A stretch of 64,000 nt of DNA, from NCBI RefSeq assembly GCF_027925525.1, contig NZ_BSDJ01000014.1, positions 62,001 to 126,000 on the forward strand, read 5' to 3'. The number at the start of each line of letters is the position of its first letter. Position 1 is the first letter of the stretch. A model generated the notes under the pieces. It was not told where the DNA came from. It saw nothing but the letters and a program-made list of their open reading frames with translations, and did no database searches. The translations under genes were made by a program, and so were the position numbers. This document shows positions 1 through 9,346 of the stretch, one piece after another. This DNA comes from Paenibacillus tyrphae (GTDB lineage: Bacteria; Bacillota; Bacilli; Paenibacillales; NBRC-103111).

Positions 1-267
1 ATCCAGCCCCGCAAGGGCAAATACGGCGCACTCCACCTCGATTTCCTCCTGCGGCAGAGCGCTATCGTCCTTTTGACTCAAATCCGCAATCGCTTCCTCG
101 ATTCCGAACACCAGTTCTCGTATCGCACCGTCTTTCCCGATGCCCTGATAATTGGACGAGCCGCCCTTTCCTTGCCCGAGTACGTTGCCCTGCCGGTCCA
201 TGAAGATGACAAGGCATTTCGTCCCTCCGCCGTCAATCGCCAGCAGAGGGATGCTGCGTTCTGCCAT
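1..267 (-). CDS. BadF/BadG-type sugar kinase (N-acetylglucosamine kinase family), 3' end outside window
   Basis: Only the first 89 or so residues are present; the gene runs off the left edge. The start reads MAERSIPLLAIDGGGTKC, the ATP-binding phosphate-1 motif (DGGGTK) of the BadF/BadG/BcrA/BcrD ATPase family, which includes N-acetylglucosamine and N-acetylmuramate kinases. The ATG overlaps the stop of the lyase gene by one base (TGATG), so translation is probably coupled. It is the last visible gene of the 1-10.5 kb operon, and phosphorylation of an imported amino sugar is the simplest role. A second family member is encoded at 33684. Family is fairly certain; the substrate is inferred. Confidence 0.8.
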   Translation of the reverse strand, partial: MAERSIPLLAIDGGGTKCLVIFMDRQGNVLGQGKGGSSNYQGIGKDGAIRELVFGIEEAIADLSQKDDSALPQEEIEVECAVFALAGLD

Positions 268-1775
268 CAGGAACCACTCCACTCCGTCATGACTTGGTCC
301 AGATGCTCCATCGCCCGCTGGATTTTGCCCTCCGCTTGTCCCAGCCAATTCAGATGCGCTTGATGCTGATACATCCGGAGGTCGACCATGCGGTTGATTT
401 CCTTCGGACTCGGTCCTCCCGGCAGCGAGCGGATTTCCACAAAATGCACGGGATCGAGCGCCTGACGAAGCGTTTCTTCGGTAAGCGACGTATCCCGCCC
501 GATGTGGCGGCGCGCGCTTTCGTTGACGATGGACAGCGTAATTTCGTTGGCCGCCAAGCCTTGCGCCAAAGACAGCTTAACGACGTCGCTGACGATATGA
601 TGGGCTTTTCTGAACGACAAGCCGTCCGTCCGCACCAGCGTGTCCGCCAGCTCGGTCACCGTGGCGAAGCTTCCCTTCGTCCGTTCGCGCAGCGCCTCTT
701 TGTTCACTTCCATCGTACCGACGACGGCGGCGAACAACCGGTACATTTTATCCATAATATCTAGGCTTCTCCAGGCATAAGGCTGCATATCGTCCTCGGT
801 GTCCACAATGTCGCCGAACGGCGTATTGTGAATCATCGACAGCACCGTGTTCGTATTGCCTACGCAGCTCGACAGCAAGGCGCGCATGTGCTCGAACGAG
901 ACGGGATTGCGCTTCTGCGGCATGATCGAGCTGATCTGCACGTACGGAGCCGCTACCTTCAGCGCACCGAACTCCTGCGTGCACCACAGCAGCATGTCTT
1001 GCACGACCCGGCCCAGGTTGATCGCCGCCAATTGCACGGCCGTCGCCACTTCGCCCAAGTAATCGGCCCCGCCGATCGCGTCGTACGAATTGTCGATCAG
1101 CTCGTCGAAGGCAAGCAGCTCCATCATGTGCTCCCGGCTGATCGCAAAGCCTGACGTCGTCAGCGCCGCCGCCCCCATGCTGCTCCGGTTGCAGTTTGCA
1201 TAAGATGCCATGATCCGGCGGATATCCCGGTTCAGCGAATCGACGACCGCCATAAAATAATGCGCGAGCGTCGTCGGCTGAGCCTGCTGCGTATGCGTGT
1301 AGCCGATCATCAGCGTATCGGCGTGGTCTCTGGCGAACAGCAGCAGCTGCTCATTGAGCTTCAGCGCGGAGGTCAGCGTCACGATCAGCTTCTCCCGCAG
1401 CACCATCCGGTAGATGGAAATGCCCATGTCGTTGCGGCTCCGTGCCAGATGCAAATTGCCGGCGATATCGCCCGCATGCTCCAGCATTTGATGCTCAACC
1501 TGGAAGAACAAATCCTCGAACTGCCCCGTGTAGCTCGCTTGGCGGAGCTCCTCCGGGTCGATCGAGCGGATCGCTTTGGCGATCTGCTTCGCTTCGTCCG
1601 TCGTCACCAGCTTTTGTTTCTCCAGCATGATCAAATGAGCCTTGTTGATGGCCATCATCGGGCCCAGCAAATGAGTCTTGGCTTCGTTAAAAGCCGGCTC
1701 CAGCACAACCTCCGTATACGTTTTGCCGGGAAACGTCGTTCCTTCGGTCTCCATCCATTGTTCGCGATATCCCAT
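267..1775 (-). CDS. Argininosuccinate-lyase-like enzyme (fumarase/aspartase superfamily)
   Basis: A C-N or C-O lyase of the superfamily that releases fumarate or a related acid by beta-elimination. Visible motifs are the SRND segment (GNLHLARSRNDM), the TH motif in GYTHTQQAQP, and the signature loop SSIMPQKRNP carrying the catalytic serine. Length, about 502 residues, is somewhat longer than ArgH (about 460). A longer reading frame begins at 1796 but overlaps the upstream gene; the ATG at 1775 follows GGGGAGG and lies 4 bases past the upstream stop, so I prefer it. Its neighbours (PIG-L deacetylase, creatininase-type amidohydrolase, sugar kinase, ABC importer) argue against arginine biosynthesis and for cleavage of a catabolic substrate such as an N-substituted aspartate, as EDDS lyase does. 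That role is inference. Confidence 0.8.
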   Translation of the reverse strand: MGYREQWMETEGTTFPGKTYTEVVLEPAFNEAKTHLLGPMMAINKAHLIMLEKQKLVTTDEAKQIAKAIRSIDPEELRQASYTGQFEDLFFQVEHQMLEHAGDIAGNLHLARSRNDMGISIYRMVLREKLIVTLTSALKLNEQLLLFARDHADTLMIGYTHTQQAQPTTLAHYFMAVVDSLNRDIRRIMASYANCNRSSMGAAALTTSGFAISREHMMELLAFDELIDNSYDAIGGADYLGEVATAVQLAAINLGRVVQDMLLWCTQEFGALKVAAPYVQISSIMPQKRNPVSFEHMRALLSSCVGNTNTVLSMIHNTPFGDIVDTEDDMQPYAWRSLDIMDKMYRLFAAVVGTMEVNKEALRERTKGSFATVTELADTLVRTDGLSFRKAHHIVSDVVKLSLAQGLAANEITLSIVNESARRHIGRDTSLTEETLRQALDPVHFVEIRSLPGGPSPKEINRMVDLRMYQHQAHLNWLGQAEGKIQRAMEHLDQVMTEWSGS

Positions 1776-1779
1776 AGCG

Positions 1780-2544
1780 TCACTTGGCCTCCCCATTGTT
1801 TCCTGTTCTCATATCCAGCCATTCTTTAATGAGCAAGTTCATATTGCGGCTTGCTTCTTCTACGATACTCTGTCCCGCCTCCAAGGAGCACTGCCGGATG
1901 CGGCCCGTATAGCCGTCCCAGCCTTGGGGGGTTCCTTCCACCAATACGTAAGGCAAAGGAGATAAAGGAGGACATGAATCTAATTCCAAGTCCGATTCCT
2001 GCACGATCACCATTTCCGGGCGAAACGCCTTCACGGCCGACATCTCATACGGACCGCCGTGCCCTCTTCCCGCCATCCCTTGGAACAGCCCCAACCGCTG
2101 CGTAAAATCGACGGTCGCCATTTGCCACCAGTTGATCAGCAGAAAGCTGGCGTCGGGGTAGCTGCCGGTCACCGCCTCAGCGACAGTCCGGGACGGGCCC
2201 ATATTGGCGTCATGAGCGTTCAGCAGCACGATATTGCGGATGCCGAACCGGCAGATCCCTTCGACCACATCGGTGAGATAGTCGATAAAAATCGAGGGCC
2301 GGACGGATATCGTTCCGGGATAATGCTGCGTTTTGCCCGGGCAGGCCGAGTACGGTACCGTCGGATAGATCAAAGGATGCAGCGAGGCATCGACCCGTTC
2401 GGCGAAGCCGTCCGCCAAGATCGTATCGGTCCCGAGTGGGGAATGCGGACCGTGGTATTCCACCGAACCCAGAGGGACGACAGCAAATTGCGCCCGCTGC
2501 GTCACTTGACCGATTTCCCGCCCGTGAACTCCGATTACATTCAT
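1780..2544 (-). CDS. Creatininase-family amidohydrolase
   Basis: About 254 residues, matching the creatininase/formamide-hydrolase family of metal-dependent amidases. The metal-ligand region reads GSVEYHGPHSPLGTD, containing the conserved Glu, His and later Asp. The second metal motif, usually NGHGGN, reads NAHDAN here, which keeps the histidine but changes the flanking glycines. An upstream ATG at 2571 is in frame; the ATG at 2544 has GGAGG and AAGGAG before it and starts at the family's usual N-terminus, so I chose it. It lies in the operon between a secreted deacetylase and a lyase, and an amide or lactam hydrolysis step fits. The exact substrate cannot be read from sequence. Confidence 0.8.
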   Translation of the reverse strand: MNVIGVHGREIGQVTQRAQFAVVPLGSVEYHGPHSPLGTDTILADGFAERVDASLHPLIYPTVPYSACPGKTQHYPGTISVRPSIFIDYLTDVVEGICRFGIRNIVLLNAHDANMGPSRTVAEAVTGSYPDASFLLINWWQMATVDFTQRLGLFQGMAGRGHGGPYEMSAVKAFRPEMVIVQESDLELDSCPPLSPLPYVLVEGTPQGWDGYTGRIRQCSLEAGQSIVEEASRNMNLLIKEWLDMRTGNNGEAK

Positions 2545-2582
2545 ATGCTCCTTAAACCTCCGCTTCTTCATCGTATGGGGGA

Positions 2583-2598
2583 GGACCCTGAAGGGTCC
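2583..2598 (-). other. Intercistronic hairpin between deacetylase and creatininase genes
   Basis: GGACCCT (2583-2589) and AGGGTCC (2592-2598) form a perfect 7-bp stem with a 2-base centre, extendable by flanking G/C runs. It lies in the 96-base gap within the operon and has no T-run, so it is more likely an mRNA stability or processing element than a terminator. Confidence 0.4.
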
Positions 2599-2640
2599 CC
2601 GCCCACTGCTGTAATGTTGCGCGACGACAATAACGTGCGA

Positions 2641-5190
2641 TTATTGCTTTTGACTAATCATATTCACAAACATGCGGATCGAGCCCGGAACCAAAGCCGG
2701 AATCTCGCGGTACCACACTAACGAGCTGTAAGTATATACCCCTTTGCCGTAATGCGCCGTGAGGAATGTGCCGGTAAACTCCTTCTCGCCCGGGTCCCCG
2801 TTCGAGATGAGCGTCGTATACTCCTTGCCCCATTCCGACGGATTGTAGGCGGAGCGGTCTTGAATCCAGTTGTTCCAATCCTGGTCCGTAATCTTGTTCG
2901 GCGAATTGAACATCGGATGATCCGGAGCCAGCATCGTGACTTTGGAATTCTCGTCCGTTACGCGCCACTGGATGAGCGGAGCGCCGATTTTGATCGGGTA
3001 CGGAGCAAGCTCCGGCGACCATTTGTCTTCCGGCTTATGATATTGGACGACGAGATTGCCGCCATTCTGAACGTAGCTCAGCAAGCGCTGGTTGCTCGGA
3101 ATCAATTCCGGACGGAACGCGTAAGCGCGAATGCCCAGCACGATCGTGTCATATTGGGAAAGATCCCCATATTGGATATCCTTCGCTTCCAGCTTCACGA
3201 CATCGACGCCCACTTGACGCAAGTATTGATCGATGTTGTCGAAGCCGCTGGAGACGTAGCCTACCTTCAATTTCTCCGGAACCTTCAGGTCGAAGGCCTG
3301 GATTTTGAGCTCGGCCGGCTGCACCATGTACGTCTTGCCGATATGCGGATACTCGATGACCTGCGCGCCCTGCGTGCTCTGCACGTCGCCGTTCTTCGCG
3401 ACGGCCGTCACGGTGAATTTACCCGGCGCGACATTCGAAGCGGCCTTGACTGTGAACGCGACGGACTTCGTTTCGCCTTTCGTGGCAAAGCTCAGCTCTT
3501 CGGCTGCCGGGTCCGCCGTCCAGCCTTCCGGCACGTTCAGCGACACCGTCGCTTTGGAAGCGCCCGGCGTATAGTTGCGCACGGTGACCTTCACCGGAAT
3601 CGGCTCTTGCGATTTGAGCGTATTCAGAATCGTTGCGCTCGGGCTGAGCGACATCGAATACGGAGGCAGCACGGCTACGGCGTTCTGCGGCGTGACCTTC
3701 AGCGTCGTTGCCGTATCGTACGCCTGGTATTCGACCTTCGCGTTGAATACCGAAGGATCGTAAGGCTTGAACAGCGGTGCGTCCGCCGGAATCGTTACCT
3801 CGAAGGTCGCCGATGCCGTCTCGTTGTAGCCTAATTGCTCGAAGCTGGTCGCTCCGGCCGGCTTCGCCGTCCAACCGGCGGGTACGTTCAGGCTCAGGTT
3901 GATTTTGTTCAATTTCACGGAACCGCCGTTGAAGGCCGACACGGTGACCTTCGTCGTCTGACCGGCAACCAGCTCGTTTGTAGCCGGCTTGACCTTCGCC
4001 ACGACGGACGCCGATTCCATGCTCGCTTTATTCAACTGCTCTTCTTTGACATAAAGACGGTGGAGCAGATCCTCCTTGGTGGCTGCCTCCAGGCCGGATG
4101 CTTTGACATCGGCCAGCGCCGTCTGGACGTCCGCTTTCATTTCATGGACTTCCTTCAGCACCTTGGCAAAGCTCGGGTAAGCGGCAACGACTTCGTCCGC
4201 ATCCTTCTGCAGATCGCGCAGATGCTTGACGATCTTGTTGTCTTTGCCCTTCGCGTCGATTTCTTTTGCCAGATCCTCGAAGGTGAAGGCGATGCCGTCG
4301 AAGAAGTCTTTTTCCTTGTCCGCCGATTTCACCGTGCTCAGATCCAGCTTGTAGTAATTGCTGAACAAATCGCCTTGTACGGGACCTTCGTCATATACTT
4401 TCCCCATGCCCTGGCTCTTGTGCATGAAGCGGGATTCTTCCCCGAGCTGGAGATAAGACGCCCCATAGATTTCGTTGTAATCCCCGATCGGCGCGTTCAC
4501 GGTGTAATCCTTGGAACTGGCTGGCAGATACAGCTTCTTGATCTGCCAAGGCTGAAGCCCTTGTTTCAGATGTTCAGGGAAAATCTCCGGATTCGCGGCA
4601 TCTTTGAACGCCCGAACGGTAAGGACGTTGATCGTTCTGTGATGCCCGTGCGTGGAGGCTTCATTCAAAAACGAAGGAATGATCACATCCGGACGCAGCT
4701 CGCGAATTTTGCGGATCAATCGTTCGTAAGCGACCGAGTCGCCCCATTTCTCCAGCGTTTCCTCTACGCTCTTGGAAAAGCCGAAATCGTAAATCGGATC
4801 GTCCAGCTGCTCGCCCAGCATGCCCAACGTTACATTGGTGATTTTGGACGCTTCCTGCAGCTCCCGAGTCCGAATGATGCCGAGGGCTTGCCCCAGCTCG
4901 CTCCCGATTTCGTTCTGTCCCCCTTCTCCCCGGACAGCGATCACGCTGGAGGTGTTAACCCCTCTCCCCAAGGAAAGATACGCCAAGGTCGCGCTGTGTT
5001 CATCGTCCGGGTGAGCCCCTGTGTTCATCGCGCTGGCAATCGTGGTCAGCGGTTTAATCGATTTCCACAGATCGACTACGCCCCGGTCCGCATACGCGGG
5101 CTGAGCTTGAGCAGGCAGCAACATGCCACCCGCCAGTACAGCGCTCATGACAATGGAACAAAACTTTGAGGTCGACTTACCCTTGATCAT
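2641..5190 (-). CDS. Secreted PIG-L (LmbE-type) deacetylase with NEW3 and ThuA-like domains
   Basis: 849 residues. A signal peptide occupies roughly residues 1-35 (hydrophobic core ending near AQAQPAYA). The PIG-L zinc motif AHPDDE is at 59-64, and a second histidine cluster THGHHRT lies further on, typical of enzymes that remove acetyl groups from GlcNAc-containing substrates (MshB, BshB, PIG-L). Residues about 410-620 look like two NEW3/Ig-like domains (NVPAGWTA repeated in both). The last 200 residues resemble a ThuA/class I amidotransferase-like fold. The start has GGAGGAG upstream. Export implies deacetylation before uptake by the adjacent ABC system. Unlike cytoplasmic BshB (about 230 residues), this is a large secreted multidomain form. 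Confidence 0.82.
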   Translation of the reverse strand: MIKGKSTSKFCSIVMSAVLAGGMLLPAQAQPAYADRGVVDLWKSIKPLTTIASAMNTGAHPDDEHSATLAYLSLGRGVNTSSVIAVRGEGGQNEIGSELGQALGIIRTRELQEASKITNVTLGMLGEQLDDPIYDFGFSKSVEETLEKWGDSVAYERLIRKIRELRPDVIIPSFLNEASTHGHHRTINVLTVRAFKDAANPEIFPEHLKQGLQPWQIKKLYLPASSKDYTVNAPIGDYNEIYGASYLQLGEESRFMHKSQGMGKVYDEGPVQGDLFSNYYKLDLSTVKSADKEKDFFDGIAFTFEDLAKEIDAKGKDNKIVKHLRDLQKDADEVVAAYPSFAKVLKEVHEMKADVQTALADVKASGLEAATKEDLLHRLYVKEEQLNKASMESASVVAKVKPATNELVAGQTTKVTVSAFNGGSVKLNKINLSLNVPAGWTAKPAGATSFEQLGYNETASATFEVTIPADAPLFKPYDPSVFNAKVEYQAYDTATTLKVTPQNAVAVLPPYSMSLSPSATILNTLKSQEPIPVKVTVRNYTPGASKATVSLNVPEGWTADPAAEELSFATKGETKSVAFTVKAASNVAPGKFTVTAVAKNGDVQSTQGAQVIEYPHIGKTYMVQPAELKIQAFDLKVPEKLKVGYVSSGFDNIDQYLRQVGVDVVKLEAKDIQYGDLSQYDTIVLGIRAYAFRPELIPSNQRLLSYVQNGGNLVVQYHKPEDKWSPELAPYPIKIGAPLIQWRVTDENSKVTMLAPDHPMFNSPNKITDQDWNNWIQDRSAYNPSEWGKEYTTLISNGDPGEKEFTGTFLTAHYGKGVYTYSSLVWYREIPALVPGSIRMFVNMISQKQ

Positions 5191-5302
5191 CTAACTCCTC
5201 CTCTGATGGTGGAATGTTCCTCAGCCGGAAATGGCCATTTTCCCGCTGTATATCATAACGTGGATGATGAACTCCTAGGTGTTCCCACGAGATGACCGTC
5301 AT

Positions 5303-7018
5303 TTACACGGCTGTGCTGTCGCCCGTCATTTTGCGCGAAACGAACAGCACGATGATGATCAACGTAATTTGCAGCACGCCGTATGCGCACGCCGTACCGA
5401 ATTCAAACGAGTACATCCGCTGGAAAATCTCCACGGAAAGCGGCGTGCTTTTCGCGGTGAAGAGCAGAATGGAGGAAACGAATTCCCCGATGCCCTGCAC
5501 GAACGCGAGCAGCGTGCCCGCCAGTATCCCGCTCAGCGCCATCGGAAAGACGACCCGCCTGAAGCTGTACCACCAGGAGGCACCCAAGTTGCGCGCAGCC
5601 TCCTCGACCGAGGCGTCCATCTGCACCAGCGTCGCCGACGTAGAGCGGAACACAAGCGGCAAATGGCGGACAAAATACGCCAAAGGCAAAATCCAGAAGC
5701 TGCCGATCAGCACTTGATTGAAGCTGAATACGGTCGGCTCGCTGAAGGCGGCGATCAGGTTGACCGCGACGACCGTTCCCGGCAACGCCCACGGCAGCAT
5801 GATCAGCACGTCCAGCAGCGTTTTGCCTTTGAACTTCAAGCGGACCATCGCATAGGCAGCCGCCACGCCGAAGATGATATTGCCGATCGTCGCCACGAAG
5901 CTCATCTGGAAGCTGTTCGCAATCGGCCGCCACGTTTTGCTGTCCGTAAACAGCTTCACATAGTGCTTCGCCGTATATTCCGGAGGAAGAATCTGCGTCG
6001 TCCAAGTGCCGTCCGTCGAGAACGAGATCAAGACCAGCACGAGAATCGGCAGCAGCAGGATGATAACGCCGATAATCGACAGGATCATCGCGATATACTT
6101 GCCTGCGGCGCTCTTCACTTCCGTGCGGTGCACGCTGACGCCTTTGCTCATGTTCTGGTAATTGCGCAACCCTTGATACCAGCGCATCACGAGCAGGAAC
6201 AGAATGGACACGACGGACAGGATCGTGGACTGCGCCGCAGCCATATCCAGATTGCCGTTCGTCCGGGACAAATAAATCTGCATCGTCATCGTCCGTTCGA
6301 TCCCGAAGATCAGCGGAGCCGTATAGGACGCCATCGCGATCATGAAGACGAGCAGCGAAGAAGCGACCAGCGCCGGCGTCAGCATCGGCAGAATGACGCG
6401 CCGCCATATATAGAGCCGTCCCGCGCCGAGACTCGCCGCCGCCTCTTCCAGCGACGGATCGAGACCGCGGATCGCCGAGGAGGCTGTCATGTAAAAGTAA
6501 GTGTACATCGTGAACGTATGCACCACGAGCACACCCCAAATGCCCTTCAAGGAAAACGGCACCTGGTCCAGATGAAGCAGCGCTTTAAGCGCTCTTGGGA
6601 TAATGCCGCTTTCGCCGTACAAGAACGTAAACGACAGCACGCCGACAAGGGGCGGCAAAGCCATCGGCACGAGCACGAGAACGGCCAAAATTTTCCGGCC
6701 AGGGAACTCGTAGCGCTCCAGCAGGAACGCCATGGCGACGCCGACGATCGCGCAGGTGATGACGCTTAAGACGGAAATATAAATGCTGGTCCAGAGCGCC
6801 TCCAGGTTGGACGTATGCTCCAGGCTGAAAAACTTGGCATAGTTTTTCAGCGACATCTGATCCTCTACCCGGATACTTTGCACGAACGTCTGGAACAACG
6901 GATACACGACATAAGCCAGGAGCACCAAAAACAATGGCGCTACCAAGACGTAGACGAAATAAGGCGAGTGCGTGAAGGAGCCCAGCTTGGATGAACTTGT
7001 TCCCGGTTTAGATCTCAT
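5303..7018 (-). CDS. ABC transporter permease, fused two-domain (FbpB/ThiP type)
   Basis: 571 residues with two homologous permease halves, each with about six membrane segments. Each half has an EAA loop for ATPase contact: EEAAASLGAGRLYIWRRV in the first and EEAARNLGASWWYSFRRV in the second. Such fused permeases occur in importers for iron(III), thiamine, 2-aminoethylphosphonate and related ligands. The gene sits 15 bases downstream of the ATPase gene and is co-oriented with the binding lipoprotein and ROK regulator, so these form one importer. The ligand cannot be assigned; the downstream catabolic genes favour an organic substrate over ferric iron. Confidence 0.85.
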   Translation of the reverse strand: MRSKPGTSSSKLGSFTHSPYFVYVLVAPLFLVLLAYVVYPLFQTFVQSIRVEDQMSLKNYAKFFSLEHTSNLEALWTSIYISVLSVITCAIVGVAMAFLLERYEFPGRKILAVLVLVPMALPPLVGVLSFTFLYGESGIIPRALKALLHLDQVPFSLKGIWGVLVVHTFTMYTYFYMTASSAIRGLDPSLEEAAASLGAGRLYIWRRVILPMLTPALVASSLLVFMIAMASYTAPLIFGIERTMTMQIYLSRTNGNLDMAAAQSTILSVVSILFLLVMRWYQGLRNYQNMSKGVSVHRTEVKSAAGKYIAMILSIIGVIILLLPILVLVLISFSTDGTWTTQILPPEYTAKHYVKLFTDSKTWRPIANSFQMSFVATIGNIIFGVAAAYAMVRLKFKGKTLLDVLIMLPWALPGTVVAVNLIAAFSEPTVFSFNQVLIGSFWILPLAYFVRHLPLVFRSTSATLVQMDASVEEAARNLGASWWYSFRRVVFPMALSGILAGTLLAFVQGIGEFVSSILLFTAKSTPLSVEIFQRMYSFEFGTACAYGVLQITLIIIVLFVSRKMTGDSTAV

Positions 7019-7033
7019 AGATTCATCCCCTCG

Positions 7034-8113
7034 CTATCCCAAGAAATAGATGCTTTCTTTTGGAATGACCAGGGAAATCTCTTCCCCGCGTCCGCGCACC
7101 CTGTGCCCTTGATTAACGAACATCGCTTTCAATTGCTGGCCCGCCACTTGCGATACATAGTTCACGCTGACTCCCGTAAATTCGGAGATGACCACGTTTC
7201 CTTTGACCACATTGTCCTGCTGCTCCCCTTGCAGCGCTTCGCGGACCGCTTCCGGACGGATGGACATCGTCACGGTCTTGCCCGCTTCCAGCTTGCAGTC
7301 CGGTGCAGCGTTGGCGGTCAAGCCTCTCAGGCTGAGGCCCGGAGCGAAACGTACGACCGCTTCGCCGCCCTCGACTCGTTCCACGGTTCCTTCCCACAGA
7401 TTGGACTCTCCGATAAAGGAAGCGACAAACCGGTTGACCGGGCGGTTATATATTTCTTCTGGACTTCCGATCTGCTGGACGACTCCGCCCTGCATGACCA
7501 TAATCCGGTCGGACATTGCCATCGCCTCGGCTTGATCGTGCGTGACGTAGATCGTCGTAATTCCCAGCTCCAGCTGAAGTCTCTTGATTTCGATTCTCGT
7601 TTCTTCTCTGAGCTTCGCATCGAGGTTCGATAACGGCTCATCCAAGAGCAAAATTTGCGGCTCGATGACCAGCGCGCGAGCCAAAGCAACCCGCTGCTGC
7701 TGGCCGCCGGACAATTGATCGATACGGCGGTTCCCGTAGCCTTCCAAGTGAACCTGCTTCTGTGCGCGTTCGACGCGCTGAACGATTTCGGATTTCGGGA
7801 CCTTTCTTACTTGCAGACCGAATGCGATATTCTCAAACACCGTCATGTGCGGAAACAAAGCATAGTTTTGGAACACCATTCCCGTGTTTCTTTTGTTGGG
7901 GGGAAGGTTCGTAACATCTTGATCGCCGAATACGATACGGCCTTCGCTCGGATAGTAAAACCCTGCGATCATCCGCAGCGTCGTTGTTTTGCCGCAGCCG
8001 CTCGGCCCGAGAAAGGTGAAGAACTCCCCCGGTTGAATCCGAATATTGACATCTGTAACTCCCTTGACGTTTCCGAATTGTTTGCTTACGTGATCCAGTA
8101 TGACCTCTATCAA
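7034..8113 (-). CDS. ABC transporter ATP-binding protein (PotA/FbpC type)
   Basis: 359 residues. Walker A is GPSGCGKTT, the signature is LSGGQQQRVALARAL, Walker B is ILLLDEPLSNLD, and the switch histidine is in YVTHDQAEA. The C-terminal third is a TOBE/regulatory domain, as in importers of the spermidine/iron/phosphonate group. Translation starts at TTG with AAAGGAGG eight bases upstream; no better ATG exists. It energises the fused permease encoded 15 bases downstream. Confidence 0.9.
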   Translation of the reverse strand: MIEVILDHVSKQFGNVKGVTDVNIRIQPGEFFTFLGPSGCGKTTTLRMIAGFYYPSEGRIVFGDQDVTNLPPNKRNTGMVFQNYALFPHMTVFENIAFGLQVRKVPKSEIVQRVERAQKQVHLEGYGNRRIDQLSGGQQQRVALARALVIEPQILLLDEPLSNLDAKLREETRIEIKRLQLELGITTIYVTHDQAEAMAMSDRIMVMQGGVVQQIGSPEEIYNRPVNRFVASFIGESNLWEGTVERVEGGEAVVRFAPGLSLRGLTANAAPDCKLEAGKTVTMSIRPEAVREALQGEQQDNVVKGNVVISEFTGVSVNYVSQVAGQQLKAMFVNQGHRVRGRGEEISLVIPKESIYFLG

Positions 8114-8142
8114 GCAGGTTTCCTCCTTTGGTAAAATGATCA

Positions 8143-8162
8143 GGCGGAGGAGCTCCTCCGCC
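8143..8162. other. Perfect 20-bp palindrome between binding-protein and ATPase genes
   Basis: GGCGGAGGAG is followed immediately by its reverse complement. In RNA it forms a very GC-rich hairpin in the 57-base gap. It lacks a T-run. Such elements after binding-protein genes often protect the upstream mRNA so that the binding protein is made in excess. Confidence 0.45.
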
Positions 8163-8170
8163 CGAATGCA

Positions 8171-9268
8171 TTATTTGGAACCTTTCCCTTTGATGTTCTC
8201 ATCCCAATGCTGCATCCATTCTTTCTCTTTTTGCGCCATGACGGCCCAATCGATATTCAGCGGTTTCAGCTCCAGCCCTTTCAGCCATGCCGGAAGCGTA
8301 TCTTTGTTGATGTCCGTACGCGTCGGAATTTGGTACAGCTTCTCCGCCAGCTCGACACGCAGCTTCGAATCGAAGAGGAACTCGTAAAATTTCTTCGCCG
8401 CTTCCATGTTTTTCGCGCCCTTGACCACTCCGACGCCGTCAACCAGAATCGGCGCTCCGCTCGCAGGGTAAATGAAGTCGAACGGCTGCTTTTGCAGCTC
8501 CTTCTGGATCATAATATCCTGCAGGTTCCACAGCGACAGCGTACCTTCCTCGCGCGCCAGCTTCAGGTACAGGTTGGTCGGATCTTGGGCGTATTCCTTC
8601 GTGTTGGCGTCAAGCTTTTTCAGCCAGTCGTATCCTTTCTTCGGATCGTTCGCATCTTGACGGTAAATCAAGGAAGAATAAATCGTTCTCATCGTTCCGG
8701 AAGCGAGCACGCCGCGAATGATGATTTTGCCCTTATACTTGGCATCAAGCAGGTCGTCCCAATCTTTGGGAGCGTCTTCTTTTTTCAGCGCTTTCGAGTT
8801 GTACATAATGACTTCCGGCAGCAGCATTTCGCCGTACCAGCGGTCTTGGCTGTCTTTGTACATCGCCGGGATTTTGTCGGCGAAGCTCGGTTTGACGCTT
8901 TCGAGCAGCCCTTCGTTCGCCGCTGTCATCAGCGCCGATTGCGTGCCGCCCCACCAGAAATCGGCCTGCGGGTTTGCCTTCTCCCCGCGTACGCGCTCCA
9001 GCACCTGCTGCGCCCCCATCGTAAGAACCTCGACGTCCATCCCCGGGTTTTGCTCTTTGAATTTCGGGATAATTTCTTCGACGACGTTTTTGTCCCTGGC
9101 CGTATAAATGACCAGCTTCTGCTTCTCGCCAGGCTTCGAGGCGTCGGATGACTTGTCTCCCGGCTTCTGAGAGCCGTCGGAAGCGCTTCCTCCGCAGGCC
9201 GTAACCGTCAGCATCGCCATGCTGAGCACGGCCCCCGTTAACCAAGTCGTTGCTTTTTTCTTTGTCAT
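8171..9268 (-). CDS. Extracellular solute-binding lipoprotein (ABC, iron/phosphonate-type family)
   Basis: 365 residues with a lipoprotein signal: charged MTKKKATT start, hydrophobic core and lipobox LTVTAC with the lipidated Cys at 25. The mature protein begins with a Ser/Lys/Pro linker and then KLVIYTARDKNVVEEIIPKF, the N-terminus of the family that binds ferric iron, 2-aminoethylphosphonate and similar small ligands. The segment ADFWWGGTQSA is also typical. A strong AGGAGG precedes the ATG. It is the first transporter gene after the ROK regulator. Ligand specificity is unknown. Confidence 0.87.
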   Translation of the reverse strand: MTKKKATTWLTGAVLSMAMLTVTACGGSASDGSQKPGDKSSDASKPGEKQKLVIYTARDKNVVEEIIPKFKEQNPGMDVEVLTMGAQQVLERVRGEKANPQADFWWGGTQSALMTAANEGLLESVKPSFADKIPAMYKDSQDRWYGEMLLPEVIMYNSKALKKEDAPKDWDDLLDAKYKGKIIIRGVLASGTMRTIYSSLIYRQDANDPKKGYDWLKKLDANTKEYAQDPTNLYLKLAREEGTLSLWNLQDIMIQKELQKQPFDFIYPASGAPILVDGVGVVKGAKNMEAAKKFYEFLFDSKLRVELAEKLYQIPTRTDINKDTLPAWLKGLELKPLNIDWAVMAQKEKEWMQHWDENIKGKGSK

Positions 9269-9346
9269 GTTTTGACCTCCTGTACTTTATACAAAATGTA
9301 AGCGTCTTCACTTGAGCCAAACGGCATCGGTAGCGATAAAGCCCGC

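Noticed and set aside
267..1775. Biosynthetic argH
   Set aside because: No argG or other arginine genes are adjacent, signature residues differ (SSIMPQKRNP), and the neighbours are catabolic; kept as ASL-like.
5279..6769. Long plus-strand open frame opposite the ABC permease (496 codons)
   Set aside because: It is rich in Arg/His/Gln with no family resemblance, typical of the antisense shadow of a high-GC gene; the minus-strand permease has clear membrane segments and EAA loops.
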